A model generated the notes under the pieces. It was not told the DNA's origin. It searched no databases and saw only the letters and a list, made by a program, of their open reading frames with translations. From a virus, in IMG/VR virus record IMGVR_UViG_3300027621_000003, positions 124,001-188,000 of that record: DNA of 64,000 nt; one strand, 5' to 3'. The first letter of the stretch is position 1. Each line of letters opens with the position of its first letter. Shown here one piece after another: positions 1 through 8,516 of the stretch. A program made the position numbers and the translations under genes.

Positions 1-591
1 TTTTGGCATGTATTCATCCAATACCTTATCAACAATGGTAAAGAATTCACTGTCACGGTTGAATAGACGTACACCAGAACAAACTTCAGTAACCATGTAG
101 TTCAACGGTGCGTCCAACTGAATTGCGTAAGCCACATCAACAAAGAAGTTTGGGTCGGCTTTACGAGAACCCCAACATCCTGTTTCTTCACTAACAAAGA
201 ACGCCGCCTTTACGTGTGGTAAATCCAATAAAGCTGACATTGCTCCAAACACACCACATTTGTCATCACCACCAATACCGGTTTCTTTACCTTCAGGGGT
301 GTAACCCTTAAGACATACTTTAAGGTTTCCTTCGTAATCAGGTAGAGTTTCTGTGTGAACAACAATCTCGTTCATTCCGTGAACAGTATCGGTATGACCA
401 ACCATACATGGATAAAGTTTTCCTTCAAAACCTTCACTTGTTTTGGTTGCGTAAATGTTCATCATTTCATCTACCACGTAAGGAATGTTATTTTCCTTAA
501 GCCAGTTGGAAATGAATTCCACCATATATTCTTCATGGTACGTAGCGGTTGGAACGCTAAGGACTCTTTCTAATAAATCTAATCTGTTCAT
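1..591 (-). CDS. M20-family (peptidase T-like) metallopeptidase, partial
   Basis: The gene starts at 591 and runs off the left edge, so only the N-terminal 197 residues are visible. Motifs are GHTDTVH (metal-binding HxD), GGDDKCG, and SEETGCWGS (the catalytic/metal EE pair), in the order expected for M20 aminopeptidases/tripeptidases. A host-type TATCTTTG box lies at 599-606, just before the ATG. A cytosolic peptidase in a phage would recycle peptides; substrate unknown. Fold assignment is good, exact family less so. Confidence 0.8.
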   Translation of the reverse strand, partial: MNRLDLLERVLSVPTATYHEEYMVEFISNWLKENNIPYVVDEMMNIYATKTSEGFEGKLYPCMVGHTDTVHGMNEIVVHTETLPDYEGNLKVCLKGYTPEGKETGIGGDDKCGVFGAMSALLDLPHVKAAFFVSEETGCWGSRKADPNFFVDVAYAIQLDAPLNYMVTEVCSGVRLFNRDSEFFTIVDKVLDEYMPK

Positions 592-624
592 CTTACCACA
601 AAGATACAACAAAATTATGAATTA

Positions 625-2418
625 TCAAAAAAGTTGTAGATTATAAATAAAATCTTTGAATTTTTCAAATGGTAATCTCATTTTTTTCAAATCTCTTGTT
701 TCCCTATTTTGTAGTGCAAACGTTACCCTATCATCTTCCATGTCCAAATCGGTGATTTTTAACATGTATCTTTTGTCACCAGGCATATCAATCCACTCAT
801 CAAAACCACCCAATTTTTTGATAAAATCATAATGGTCAATGTAATCACCTGTTATGTTTTCATTTTCATTGATAGTTTCTTCCATAGTGTCCAATAATTT
901 TTCTATGGCACTGTTGGTACTACTATATTCATAATTATTAGTCCTAAACTCATATACACTATCAGCAATACTTGGGGGGTCAATATTTTCAAGATTAATA
1001 ATTCTTCTCAATAACCCATAAATTCCAATATTAAACGTTGGATTGTATTTTTGATACGTTTTTATAAGGTCATCTAATTTAACGGTTTTTTTATAAAAAG
1101 TTCCCGTCATTGGTAATCCATATTCGGCAAACATATTTGAATAATCTTTTTCCAAATATTCTCTAATACCTTGTTCGGTATCAGCATTCATGTCATAAGT
1201 ATATTCACTGGTTATGTTATCAACGGCATTTTCAAATGCTTTTGACAAGAATTCGGAAACTTTAATTCTACAATCATCACTATCTCGTTCTTTTAATCCC
1301 AACGTACATTCATATAATTTTGGATTAATAATTTTCATATACGTTTGAAGTCTTTTCATTTGTTCGTCATCAAAGTTAGAAAACAAATATCCCTCTTTCC
1401 ATTCTTCTTCAGCATAATAACTATCAAAAATTTCACCTGTACCGTAACTAGATAATGAAATATCTAAGTACATTCTATCACCGTCACCTTCGTTCCACTC
1501 AAATAAATCAAAATAATCGCTATCTCTTCCGTTAAAATCTAAATTCAAAGTGACATTATCTTCATTATCTCTATTGTAACTGGTGATTAATGGGTCCACC
1601 CTATCAGCATTCCAGCTTGAAATAGTTCCGTCTTTAATTCTTTCAAATCCTGATTTTACTTTTCCACCACCCAATAGTTTTTCAATAACAAAATTCTCAA
1701 CCTCGGGATAAACATGGTATAGAAAATCCACATCATGTCCAGTATCCGCAGCATCATACACAGTTGGGTCACCGTCTTTAATATATAAAGCAATCTTTTG
1801 TCTTCTATTTGATTTGTCAATAAAGTAATAAAGTTTACCGTCTTTGGTGTATTTGTTAAAATAATCTGGCTGTTGTCCCGCAGTACACCAACGTGTACCT
1901 GAACCATAATAACAAGAAGCATTATGTGTGATGGCTCTGATTCCCAATACATCACCATCTTCAAATACTTTTTCAGCTTCTTTTTTCGCCGCTCGTTCTT
2001 TTTCTCTTTTGGATGAAATCATTGAAAGGGCTTGTGTCAAATATCCCAAGGTATTAATATTATACGAATTAATATCTTTGGGCGATTTCATCACAACATC
2101 TAATTTTGGAAACGCCCTTGACTCAACACCGTCCCAAAGTTCTTTAACAGTACCAATTACTTCAGGTGTAATTTTATTACTATTTTTATTAAAAAATTCT
2201 ATTTGTCTGATTAGCCCAGATATAAAGACATCAAAATCCGTAAACGGGTCAAAAAGAAATCTTTTGGTTTCAGTTTCAACAAAAGGAATGTATTTTGCAC
2301 CTAACTTTGCAGTCTCATCAAATATTTTGTCTATAAAATCAGAGTCGTCAGGAAACATTTCCTTAACCCTTTTAATAGAGTCTTCTTTCTTACCCTCTTG
2401 TAAAAATATTTTGTACAT
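625..2418 (-). CDS. Large WCTA-motif protein with N-terminal FLQE tag
   Basis: 597 residues. The core motif ASCYYGSGTRWCTA (about residues 167-180) is followed by a FNKYTKDGKLYYFID segment. Two other proteins here share it (10719-12278 and 32058-33005). Function is unknown; the Cys-containing core followed by a Y..G.LYY strand vaguely recalls PcfJ-like phage proteins. The N-terminus MYKIFLQEGKKEDS matches the other paralogue's MILFEGRKEDS and ends in an xxE site. A TATTTAT box at 2424-2430 sits 5 bases before the ATG. Acidic C-terminal half, no recognisable domain. Confidence 0.75.
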   Translation of the reverse strand: MYKIFLQEGKKEDSIKRVKEMFPDDSDFIDKIFDETAKLGAKYIPFVETETKRFLFDPFTDFDVFISGLIRQIEFFNKNSNKITPEVIGTVKELWDGVESRAFPKLDVVMKSPKDINSYNINTLGYLTQALSMISSKREKERAAKKEAEKVFEDGDVLGIRAITHNASCYYGSGTRWCTAGQQPDYFNKYTKDGKLYYFIDKSNRRQKIALYIKDGDPTVYDAADTGHDVDFLYHVYPEVENFVIEKLLGGGKVKSGFERIKDGTISSWNADRVDPLITSYNRDNEDNVTLNLDFNGRDSDYFDLFEWNEGDGDRMYLDISLSSYGTGEIFDSYYAEEEWKEGYLFSNFDDEQMKRLQTYMKIINPKLYECTLGLKERDSDDCRIKVSEFLSKAFENAVDNITSEYTYDMNADTEQGIREYLEKDYSNMFAEYGLPMTGTFYKKTVKLDDLIKTYQKYNPTFNIGIYGLLRRIINLENIDPPSIADSVYEFRTNNYEYSSTNSAIEKLLDTMEETINENENITGDYIDHYDFIKKLGGFDEWIDMPGDKRYMLKITDLDMEDDRVTFALQNRETRDLKKMRLPFEKFKDFIYNLQLF

Positions 2419-2483
2419 TTCTTATAAATAGTTGTGCAGTTCAAAAAATGGTTGTATATTTGTATAAGAAAGGAAGACAAACT

Positions 2484-2903
2484 ATGAAAAACATCATCAC
2501 CACCATCGCAATGTTCATCTTGACTATCGCAGCTCAAGCACAAGTCTATCAGTTTCACTGTAAAGGTTTCTACAGGTTCGAACATACATCAGGGTTGAAT
2601 TCTATGGAAGTTTTGAATAACGACCAAGAAACCAAATTGATGGGTCAAACATCAAATATCTTCTTCATCTTTGATAGTGTTAAAAATACAATGACCAGAG
2701 TGGATTCTTTTAACAAATCAGTTATGGTAAGAACCATTGTTGACTCTCATTCTGAAAACAACTATCAATCATTTACTGTGAGTTCACCTGAAGGAACTGA
2801 CTATCTTTATATCTTTGACAAATATAACCCAACATTTTTGATGTGTGTTTGGAGAAAAGATTTGTTCATGACTCAAGGTTGGGTGTCTAAAAATCTTAAA
2901 TAA
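2484..2903 (+). CDS. Secreted protein with signal peptide
   Basis: 139 residues. The N-terminus MKNIITTIAMFILTIAAQAQ is a clear signal peptide with a Bacteroidota-type AQAQ cleavage site, so the mature protein is probably periplasmic. No domain recognised. The host-type box TATATTTG lies at 2455-2462. I chose the ATG at 2484 because it begins the signal peptide and fits the promoter; an upstream in-frame ATG overlaps the promoter box. A strong terminator follows the stop. Confidence 0.75.
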   Translation: MKNIITTIAMFILTIAAQAQVYQFHCKGFYRFEHTSGLNSMEVLNNDQETKLMGQTSNIFFIFDSVKNTMTRVDSFNKSVMVRTIVDSHSENNYQSFTVSSPEGTDYLYIFDKYNPTFLMCVWRKDLFMTQGWVSKNLK

Positions 2904-2931
2904 AAAAAGGGACCAAGTAGTCCCTTTTTTT
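2902..2931. terminator. Rho-independent terminator
   Basis: AAAAAGGGAC / GTCCCTTTTT stem with a 6-base loop and T-run immediately after the stop at 2903; nearly symmetric, so may also serve the converging gene. Confidence 0.8.
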
Positions 2932-2951
2932 ATAATAATGTTAAATATTTT

Positions 2952-3557
2952 TTAAGCTAATCCCAATTGATTTTTTTGTGAAAATTCTTTAAAAAATGGT
3001 AACGCTTTTTTAACCGCATCTGGTGGCATTACCTTCATACCAGCCTTTACTTGAGCTAAGTAAGTTAAACCATCTCTTAACAATAATAAATCGTTAACCA
3101 TTGCTGATAGGGCGGCCATTGACATTATATTATCAAACGGCCTACCATCCATCATAGCTTTGTAACCACCTGCACTACCCAATTGATATCCAAGTGTTGC
3201 AATTGATTTGTTAAATGAATTAATTAAATCATTGCCCCAAATACCCTGTAAAGCCTCATAAGGTGTTCCTCCAATCAATTTTTTGTCAAAATCTTTTAAG
3301 GCTGAAGCCATAGATGTTAATGTTTTCCTATCTAAAGGTAATTTTTGATTAACAACCAACATGCTTTTATCCAACAACGGCTTTGTTTGGTCAGGTGTAG
3401 ACACTGATGTAGCATCTTGCTCCTTAGTTTCCATTCTCTTTATTTTCAAACCATTAGGTTCTCCTGACATAAAGCCAACACCCATAGATTCTTTTATTAC
3501 ACGTCTTACGATTCTTTCTAAATCAGATTCCGTTAATCTTACAATTTTTTTTGTCAT
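2952..3557 (-). CDS. Tagged virion-type protein (LTESDLERIVRRVIKES N-terminus)
   Basis: 201 residues. The N-terminal tag MTKKIVRLTESDLERIVRRV ends in VIKE|S and is nearly identical to the tags at 63427 and 47561, while the rest is unrelated. The remainder is helical and unrecognised. The ATG at 3557 is preferred over an upstream in-frame start because the longer form would overlap the tmRNA gene. A TATTTAT box lies at 3575-3581. Confidence 0.75.
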   Translation of the reverse strand: MTKKIVRLTESDLERIVRRVIKESMGVGFMSGEPNGLKIKRMETKEQDATSVSTPDQTKPLLDKSMLVVNQKLPLDRKTLTSMASALKDFDKKLIGGTPYEALQGIWGNDLINSFNKSIATLGYQLGSAGGYKAMMDGRPFDNIMSMAALSAMVNDLLLLRDGLTYLAQVKAGMKVMPPDAVKKALPFFKEFSQKNQLGLA

Positions 3558-3605
3558 AATGAAATTATTTCTTAATAAATAGTTGTTGATATAAAAAAGT
3601 ATATT

Positions 3606-3613
3606 TATATTTG
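3606..3613 (+). promoter_or_regulatory. Host-type promoter box of tmRNA
   Basis: TATATTTG matches TAnnTTTG, 23 bases before the mature tmRNA 5' end. GTTCTTTGA at 3621-3629 between them resembles the boxA core of the tRNA arrays. Confidence 0.55.
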
Positions 3614-3635
3614 TTGAAATGTTCTTTGAAATTAT

Positions 3636-4021
3636 GGGGATGACACAGATTCGATTGGCGTAGTTAGTCAATGGGTGCATGTATGAGCTGAAATAACTCA
3701 TTAAAAACTGGTTCAAAAAATTAAACGGAAACGTTTTAGACAAAATGGCGACTATCGGATTAATCCGTGAAAACGCTTCTGTAGTAGCCTAATCGCTATT
3801 ACAAAACAGGTCGGGAGACATACAACCTAGGAACAGAAGTCTTTTAAAGGTGTAGTTTCTATCTTAAAAGAAACAAGTGGAGGATTAGTTCTCAGTAAAC
3901 CAAACCACTATAAAATAAGGGAATTGTGAATTTCGGAACATTAGAAAATGTTGACCTAAACATGTAGTACCTCTTGGGTAAGACGAGCAAGACCGGGGGG
4001 CAGTACCTCGCATCTCCACCA
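3636..4021 (+). ncRNA. ssrA: tmRNA (ssrA), phage-encoded
   Basis: The 5' end GGGGATGACACAGATTCGAT and the 3' end CATCTCCACCA form the tRNA-like acceptor (GGGGATG/CATCTCC, discriminator A, encoded CCA). Total 386 bases, normal for one-piece tmRNA. The tag frame ends at a TAA at 3790-3792. Reading from GCG at 3748 the peptide is ATIGLIRENASVVA; if resumption is at the AAA after TAGAC (3737-3741), two residues (K, M) precede it. The C-terminus VVA differs from the usual LAA degron. It would rescue stalled ribosomes and tag their products. A terminator follows directly. Confidence 0.93.
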
Positions 4022-4024
4022 AAT

Positions 4025-4055
4025 AAAAAAACCCATCTTTACGGATGGGTTTTTC
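4025..4055. terminator. Bidirectional terminator between tmRNA and converging gene
   Basis: AAAAACCCATC / GATGGGTTTTT stem with a short loop; T-runs on both strands. Confidence 0.85.
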
Positions 4056-4073
4056 TTTTATATCATTTTTATA

Positions 4074-4376
4074 TTATAGACAACCTGTGAATGGAATAAA
4101 TTGTGGTTTGTGGTGTTTTCTAAGTATCTGTACAACAACTTTGGCGTCAGCCTTACTACTTCCTTTCAAAAATTGTTTTAAGTCCTCTACGGCTCTTTTA
4201 CCGTTCTCGTCTTTTTCTAACATTAATAATTCTACAATGTTTACCAATGCTCCAATATGGTGTTTTGGACCACCAAAACATCCTTCAGGAACAACAACAT
4301 CATCCTTCTTTTTACTATCGGCTTCATTAAGATGTGCAACTAAGCTTTCTCTTATAAGTTTTTTCAATCTATCCAT
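4074..4376 (-). CDS. Small tagged protein (HLNE site)
   Basis: 100 residues. The N-terminus MDRLKKLIRESLVAHLNEAD contains two xxE sites (LIRE|S, HLNE|A). The rest is charged and helical with no recognised domain. A TATTTAT box at 4381-4387 lies 4 bases before the ATG. It converges on tmRNA and shares its terminator. Confidence 0.7.
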   Translation of the reverse strand: MDRLKKLIRESLVAHLNEADSKKKDDVVVPEGCFGGPKHHIGALVNIVELLMLEKDENGKRAVEDLKQFLKGSSKADAKVVVQILRKHHKPQFIPFTGCL

Positions 4377-4483
4377 GTCTATAAATAGTATAATAGTATA
4401 AAAAATTTTTGTCCTTCTATTGTCAAGGACATATTTATTGACTATAATTTAAACACACAAATAAAACACACACACAAAACATT

Positions 4484-4678
4484 ATGAAAAAATTAATTTT
4501 AAGTCTTTTGATGGTTACTGCATTGGTTGCTTGTACAAGCCAAGAAACCGAAACAACTCTTGTTGACTCTACTTTGATGGATAGCACATGTGCTGATAGC
4601 ACTTGTTGTGATTCTGCTAAAGTTTCTGTTGACTCTGTAAAAGTTGAAGAAGTTAAATCTGTTGAATCTGCAAAGTAA
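4484..4678 (+). CDS. Small Ser/Asp/Val-rich lipoprotein
   Basis: 64 residues. MKKLILSLLMVTALVAC is a lipoprotein signal with lipobox LVAC; the mature part is a low-complexity DST/DSV repeat containing a DSTCCDS cluster. It is probably anchored in the periplasm or outer membrane. A terminator follows. Function unknown; possibly an envelope-modifying or superinfection protein (speculative). Confidence 0.7.
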   Translation: MKKLILSLLMVTALVACTSQETETTLVDSTLMDSTCADSTCCDSAKVSVDSVKVEEVKSVESAK

Positions 4679-4704
4679 TTAGACGGAAACCATCTTAAAC
4701 AAAG

Positions 4705-4731
4705 AACCCCTCAAACGAGGGGTTTTTTTAT
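4705..4731. terminator. Rho-independent terminator
   Basis: AACCCCTC / GAGGGGTT stem with an AAAC loop and T-run; separates the lipoprotein gene from the converging M23 gene. Confidence 0.85.
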
Positions 4732-5441
4732 TTTATAAGTCTTTTGAATTTTTGAATTTCTTCCATAATTTCTTTGGGAAGTTTGGATTCTTTTTTTGGA
4801 GTTGTTAATCCTTTTAAACTTGCCAATGCTGCAACAGGAGTATACACATTTAAAAATTTATCCATGATGTTGTTAAATCCTGACTTACCTGTGCTTTTAA
4901 CTAACCCATCATCACTATCGTCACTATCGTCACTAACATCATTGTTATTTTTTTTATTTTTATCTTTATCTTTGTTTTTTCCAACTAATAATGAACCAAC
5001 AAGGGCTGCACCGCCTAAAGCAGCAACTCCTGTTAAAATTGGTTCTGGATTAATTGGTTGTTTACTACCATCTAATATTTCAAAATGTAAATGAGGTCCT
5101 GTGCTTCTACCTTTATTTGGGTCATTAGGTCCACCACCACTTTCACCAATTTTTTCACCGGTAGTTACTGTTTCACCCACTCTAACATAACGTTTTCTCA
5201 AATGAGCATATTTTGAATAATAAGTTTTTCCATTTAACAAATGTTTAATTATTATTTGACCACCATAACCATTTGGGTCACTTGTATCATCAGATTTAAA
5301 AACTTCACCATCAGTAATGGAAACAACTCTTGTTCCAGAATCGGCTTTTAAATCAACACCGCTGTGTCTTCCAGTTCCTCTTAGACCAAAACCAGATGTT
5401 GCTTCAAATGATTTATTTAATAATGGGTACGTTAATTCCAT
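4728..5441 (-). CDS. M23-family endopeptidase (LytM-like)
   Basis: 237 residues. The M23 domain occupies roughly residues 1-130, with the Zn motifs HSGVD and GPHLHFE, so it should cut peptidoglycan cross-bridges. It is followed by a short hydrophobic Ala/Gly stretch, a Lys/Asp-rich linker and a helical tail, suggesting a virion-bound or membrane-associated hydrolase. I start at 5441 because the TATTTAT box (5446-5452) sits 4 bases upstream; an earlier in-frame start would overlap the box. It lacks the usual N-terminal tag. Confidence 0.88.
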   Translation of the reverse strand: MELTYPLLNKSFEATSGFGLRGTGRHSGVDLKADSGTRVVSITDGEVFKSDDTSDPNGYGGQIIIKHLLNGKTYYSKYAHLRKRYVRVGETVTTGEKIGESGGGPNDPNKGRSTGPHLHFEILDGSKQPINPEPILTGVAALGGAALVGSLLVGKNKDKDKNKKNNNDVSDDSDDSDDGLVKSTGKSGFNNIMDKFLNVYTPVAALASLKGLTTPKKESKLPKEIMEEIQKFKRLIK

Positions 5442-5452
5442 AATAATAAATA

Positions 5453-5734
5453 TCACATAATATTTTTTCGGATAAACTCATCAATTTTTGAAATGTCATC
5501 ACCGATTCCTTTTATTGTTATACCTGAATTTGGTTCAGGATAATATACCAATGTTTGTTCATTTAAATGATAAAATAACCCATCATCAATTTTATCACCA
5601 TTATGATTGATAATATCTTTTACAAAAATTTCTTTGTTTTTTCTTTTAAATCCAAGTTTGTATAACCCTTCAATAAAATCATCAACTTCCAAATCCAACT
5701 CATCTTCCAATTCAATATCCCAAAACTCCATCAT
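5453..5734 (-). CDS. Hypothetical acidic protein
   Basis: 93 residues, acidic, no recognised domain. It overlaps the stop of the upstream gene (5731) by 4 bases, so translation is probably coupled. A TATTTAT box lies at 5736-5742, almost touching the ATG. Confidence 0.6.
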   Translation of the reverse strand: MMEFWDIELEDELDLEVDDFIEGLYKLGFKRKNKEIFVKDIINHNGDKIDDGLFYHLNEQTLVYYPEPNSGITIKGIGDDISKIDEFIRKNIM

Positions 5735-6357
5735 AATAAATAAGGTTTTAATGAATTGGCATCTTGATATAATTGAGTTTTGAATTCTTCAGTAAACTCA
5801 CCATTACTGGCAATTGATGTTGGGAAATCAGAAAACACCCAACTTACACATAAAACACCAATTAAATGTTTATCGGTATTATAAATTGGAACACCAGCGT
5901 GTGCGTAGTTTCCATAATGTCTTAATAAACTTTTGGTTGGTAAATCACTTATTTGATTATCAACATCAACATAAAACAATCGGTTACCAAGTGTTTCTGT
6001 TAAATACCAATTATAATTTGAAATTAAAATATTTTGAAATTTTTCTGAAATTTTTTCTAATCCATCTGAACATCTTTCATATGTCACAGATGCTTTTTGC
6101 ATTGGTGCTTGAGTATAAAAAGTTCCACCATTATGAAATTGAATGATGTAAACTCTATCTGTAATGTACTTTCGTCTTAATTCTTTTAATGTAAAGTGGA
6201 TTAATTCATCTCTTTGAATCTGTTCCACCAATTTTTCACGACTTTTCTTTTCTTTATTTTTGTCTTGGGTTTTTCTAAAATAACCCGCAGTCACCAACGC
6301 AACTATAACTGAAGCCACCGCTGTTATCAAAGTTTTAAATACATCTGCCCAATCCAT
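5731..6357 (-). CDS. Membrane-anchored GAF-like domain protein
   Basis: 208 residues. One N-terminal membrane segment (about residues 8-28), a charged coiled linker, then a domain with RVYIIQFHNGG and later GVPIYNTDKHLIGVLCVSW, the pattern of GAF-like phage proteins. It may sense a small ligand at the inner membrane. A TATTTAT box at 6382-6388 is further from the ATG (24 bases) than usual. Confidence 0.65.
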   Translation of the reverse strand: MDWADVFKTLITAVASVIVALVTAGYFRKTQDKNKEKKSREKLVEQIQRDELIHFTLKELRRKYITDRVYIIQFHNGGTFYTQAPMQKASVTYERCSDGLEKISEKFQNILISNYNWYLTETLGNRLFYVDVDNQISDLPTKSLLRHYGNYAHAGVPIYNTDKHLIGVLCVSWVFSDFPTSIASNGEFTEEFKTQLYQDANSLKPYLL

Positions 6358-6390
6358 TAGTAAAAATATATTGTTTAGTAAATAAATACA

Positions 6391-6419
6391 AAAAAACCTG
6401 ATATAAATCAGGTCTTTTT
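6391..6419 (-). terminator. Terminator after PspC-like gene
   Basis: On the minus strand ACCTGA / TCAGGT stem followed by seven T. Confidence 0.75.
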
Positions 6420-6424
6420 AAATT

Positions 6425-6610
6425 TTATTCACCACTTGGTATAAACATCCATAACAACAAATATGTTATACCAATTGGAAATGGATAAAAAAGTAATACC
6501 ACGGAAAATACACGAAGAAAAATTGGGTCAATATTCATACGGTATGCGATACCAGCACATACACCACCGATTACTCGGTCTACTTTTGGTCTATACATTT
6601 TTTGTTTCAT
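6425..6610 (-). CDS. PspC-domain membrane protein
   Basis: 61 residues. The sequence MYRPKVDRVIGGVCAGIAY followed by a hydrophobic helix is a standard PspC domain, here the whole protein. PspC proteins sit in the inner membrane and respond to envelope stress. The ATG lies one base after the encoded CCA of the tRNA gene at 6612-6688, so the mRNA is probably made with the tRNA and released by 3' tRNA processing. Confidence 0.85.
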   Translation of the reverse strand: MKQKMYRPKVDRVIGGVCAGIAYRMNIDPIFLRVFSVVLLFYPFPIGITYLLLWMFIPSGE

Positions 6611-6611
6611 T

Positions 6612-6688
6612 TGGTGGACCCTGTAGGGCTTGAACCTACGACCTACTGATTATGAGTCAGCCGCTCTGACCAACTGAGCTAAGGGTCC
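6612..6688 (-). tRNA. tRNA-Met(CAT)
   Basis: Acceptor GGACCCT/AGGGTCC, loop CTCATAA, discriminator A, CCA encoded. A TATCTTTG box lies directly upstream near 6700. A CAT anticodon could also be the Ile2 type. Confidence 0.9.
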
Positions 6689-6717
6689 ATTGTTATACAA
6701 AGATAATAAAAAAATTC

Positions 6718-7140
6718 TTAATCCCACCAATGTTCAATTTTTTGTTCAAGAATTTTAAATAATAAACGTTTAGCTTTATTGTGCTTATCTGTTACCATTT
6801 TAAGAGCTTCAGATGACCGTTTATCTAACTCATAAAACCCATCATAATATGATTCATTTTGTATTTTATCAATTAACCTAACACAAGTCATCATTAACTC
6901 AGCATCACGTTCAGAACTTTCATGAGAACCATATTTAACAAGATGTTTGGCTTGTTTTTCTAACTTGAATTTTAATACCTGAAAAACATAATGGTGGTCC
7001 CAATCCCTATCTTTCCATATTATCCAAAACCATTTATATAGGTTCTGAACTCCATACTTAATGTATTTGTGTTGGTTGGGTAGTTCCCATCTTACCCATC
7101 TGTAAAGTTTCCAATACCATTCGTTATATTCTGTGTTCAT
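6718..7140 (-). CDS. Hypothetical Trp/Lys-rich phage protein
   Basis: 140 residues, rich in Trp in the first 50 (WYWKLYRWVRWE, KWFWIIWK), helical, no recognised domain. It lies between tRNA-Ile(TAT) and tRNA-Met(CAT) on the same strand and may be read from the same transcript. Confidence 0.65.
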   Translation of the reverse strand: MNTEYNEWYWKLYRWVRWELPNQHKYIKYGVQNLYKWFWIIWKDRDWDHHYVFQVLKFKLEKQAKHLVKYGSHESSERDAELMMTCVRLIDKIQNESYYDGFYELDKRSSEALKMVTDKHNKAKRLLFKILEQKIEHWWD

Positions 7141-7154
7141 AGTTATGATTTTAG

Positions 7155-7228
7155 TAGACGAGAAGGGACTTGAACCCCCAACCTTGATGATATAAGCATC
7201 CTGCTCTAACCTGTTGAGCTACCCGTCC
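7155..7228 (-). tRNA. tRNA-Ile(TAT)
   Basis: Anticodon loop CTTATAT gives TAT; acceptor GGACGGG/CTCGTCT (with G:U pairs), discriminator A, no encoded CCA. One mismatch in the anticodon stem. Reads ATA codons, frequent in this AT-rich genome. Confidence 0.75.
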
Positions 7229-7233
7229 AAATA

Positions 7234-7419
7234 TTAGTTGAAATGAGTACAATCCCCTTGAGTATTATCCCACGGGCATATGTACATTTCTGGTTGGGTA
7301 TGTATGTAAACTCCATCAACACCAAAGTTGTCATTTTCACCATACAACCCAAGTGACTGACTTAATTCTGTCAATTCGGTTAAAAAATCTTCCTGCGTCA
7401 TTTGAGTCTTGGGGTCCAT
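7234..7419 (-). CDS. Hypothetical small protein
   Basis: 61 residues, no recognised domain; Cys and Asp/Asn-rich C-terminus. Sandwiched between two same-strand tRNA genes. Confidence 0.5.
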   Translation of the reverse strand: MDPKTQMTQEDFLTELTELSQSLGLYGENDNFGVDGVYIHTQPEMYICPWDNTQGDCTHFN

Positions 7420-7432
7420 GATTATTGTGTTT

Positions 7433-7509
7433 TGGAGCCTGAAGACGGACTCGAACCGCCAACCCCCTGATTACAAGTCAGGTGCTCTACCAATTAAAGC
7501 TATTCAGGC
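7433..7509 (-). tRNA. tRNA-Thr(TGT)
   Basis: Acceptor GCCTGAA/TTCAGGC, loop CTTGTAA, discriminator T, CCA encoded. Confidence 0.9.
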
Positions 7510-7528
7510 ATTTATGTTTTAATATATA

Positions 7529-7816
7529 TTACTTTCCTTGTTTTTTGTAAACATAAGTGATGGTATCACCAATGTTGTACTTCCTCAAAGAAGTAAACTC
7601 ACTGCTGTCTGACATGAAATACTTGTACTTCCTGTCAAGTTCAATTGTGCTGTGAGGTGGCAATTGAACCATTGAATCAATAACGAACTTTTCAACTACA
7701 TCACCTTTTTCAATCAAAGGTTTCTGTTTACAAGCTCCTAACATAGTGGCAAGAATAATAGATAAAATAATCCATAAGGAAAAATAAAGTCGGGGGTCTT
7801 TTAATATGTTTTTCAT
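7529..7816 (-). CDS. Small lipoprotein
   Basis: 95 residues. A hydrophobic N-terminus with lipobox LGAC (residues about 26-29) makes it a likely lipoprotein; the mature part is unrecognised. The ATG at 7816 is chosen because the host-type box TACCTTTG (7821-7828) is 4 bases upstream. Probably co-transcribed with tRNA-Thr downstream. Confidence 0.7.
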   Translation of the reverse strand: MKNILKDPRLYFSLWIILSIILATMLGACKQKPLIEKGDVVEKFVIDSMVQLPPHSTIELDRKYKYFMSDSSEFTSLRKYNIGDTITYVYKKQGK

Positions 7817-7817
7817 G

Positions 7818-8369
7818 TTACAAAGGTAATATATTTTTTTCAAAGTTTTTTACATAATTGTCAACTATGTGTTGAATTTCATTTTGATATCTACTATGAA
7901 CATACTGATGATGTGTTGGACATAATGGTACCAAGTTTTTTGGTTCGTTATTTTGGTGATTATTGTCATAATGATGGATAGTCACAATTTTATTTTCACT
8001 ACAAATAATACATTCTTTTTTGTGATAATTAAAACCAATTCTTCTATAACCGTTACGTTCTTGACTATCACCAAAATTTCCCCAATTTGGGTTATTTTCA
8101 CCACTTCTAAAAAAGGTGTTTGAACAAGAATAAGAACATGTTGTTCTTTCTTCTTTCCCTCCAACTTTTGTTTCAAATTGAATATCACAAACAGGACACA
8201 ATTTAATAACTGATTGGTATTTTATTTCTCGACTTCTTAAATGCGAAACGTCAATTTTATTTTCAACAATGAAATTTTCAAATTTTTTTCGAGTTTTTCC
8301 ATTGTCAAAACCATAGAGTTTTTTAATAGCTTCAGCCCTTGTCTTAGAATTTTTAATTATTTCTACCAT
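7818..8369 (-). CDS. HNH endonuclease with zinc-finger region
   Basis: 183 residues. An N-terminal helical DNA-binding-like region, then CPVCDIQFETK (Zn finger-like), then the HNH nuclease core CIICSENKIVTIHHYD ... PLCPTHHQYVH. It sits inside the tRNA region between tRNA-Pro and the lipoprotein gene, as mobile homing-type HNH genes often do. It has its own TATTTAT box at 8375-8381. Confidence 0.82.
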   Translation of the reverse strand: MVEIIKNSKTRAEAIKKLYGFDNGKTRKKFENFIVENKIDVSHLRSREIKYQSVIKLCPVCDIQFETKVGGKEERTTCSYSCSNTFFRSGENNPNWGNFGDSQERNGYRRIGFNYHKKECIICSENKIVTIHHYDNNHQNNEPKNLVPLCPTHHQYVHSRYQNEIQHIVDNYVKNFEKNILPL

Positions 8370-8431
8370 ATATAATAAATATATTGATTGTCGTTAAAAT
8401 TAGATTTGGTCAAATATTTTTTTAACGATTG

Positions 8432-8507
8432 TAGCGTAGACTGGATTCGAACCAGCGTGCCTCTGCTCCCAAAGCAGATGAGATAAACCTGACTCCTCTA
8501 CTACGCT
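8432..8507 (-). tRNA. tRNA-Pro(TGG)
   Basis: Stem TCTGC/GCAGA, loop TTTGGGA; acceptor AGCGTAG/CTACGCT, discriminator A, no encoded CCA. Confidence 0.85.
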
Positions 8508-8516
8508 ATTTGTTTG

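Noticed and set aside
1656-2431. Overlapping ORFs inside the WCTA protein gene
   Set aside because: Shadows of the longer coding frame with no recognisable domain.
2952-3743. Longer 263-codon form of the tagged gene
   Set aside because: It would extend through the 5' part of the tmRNA gene; the ATG at 3557 fits the tag and box.
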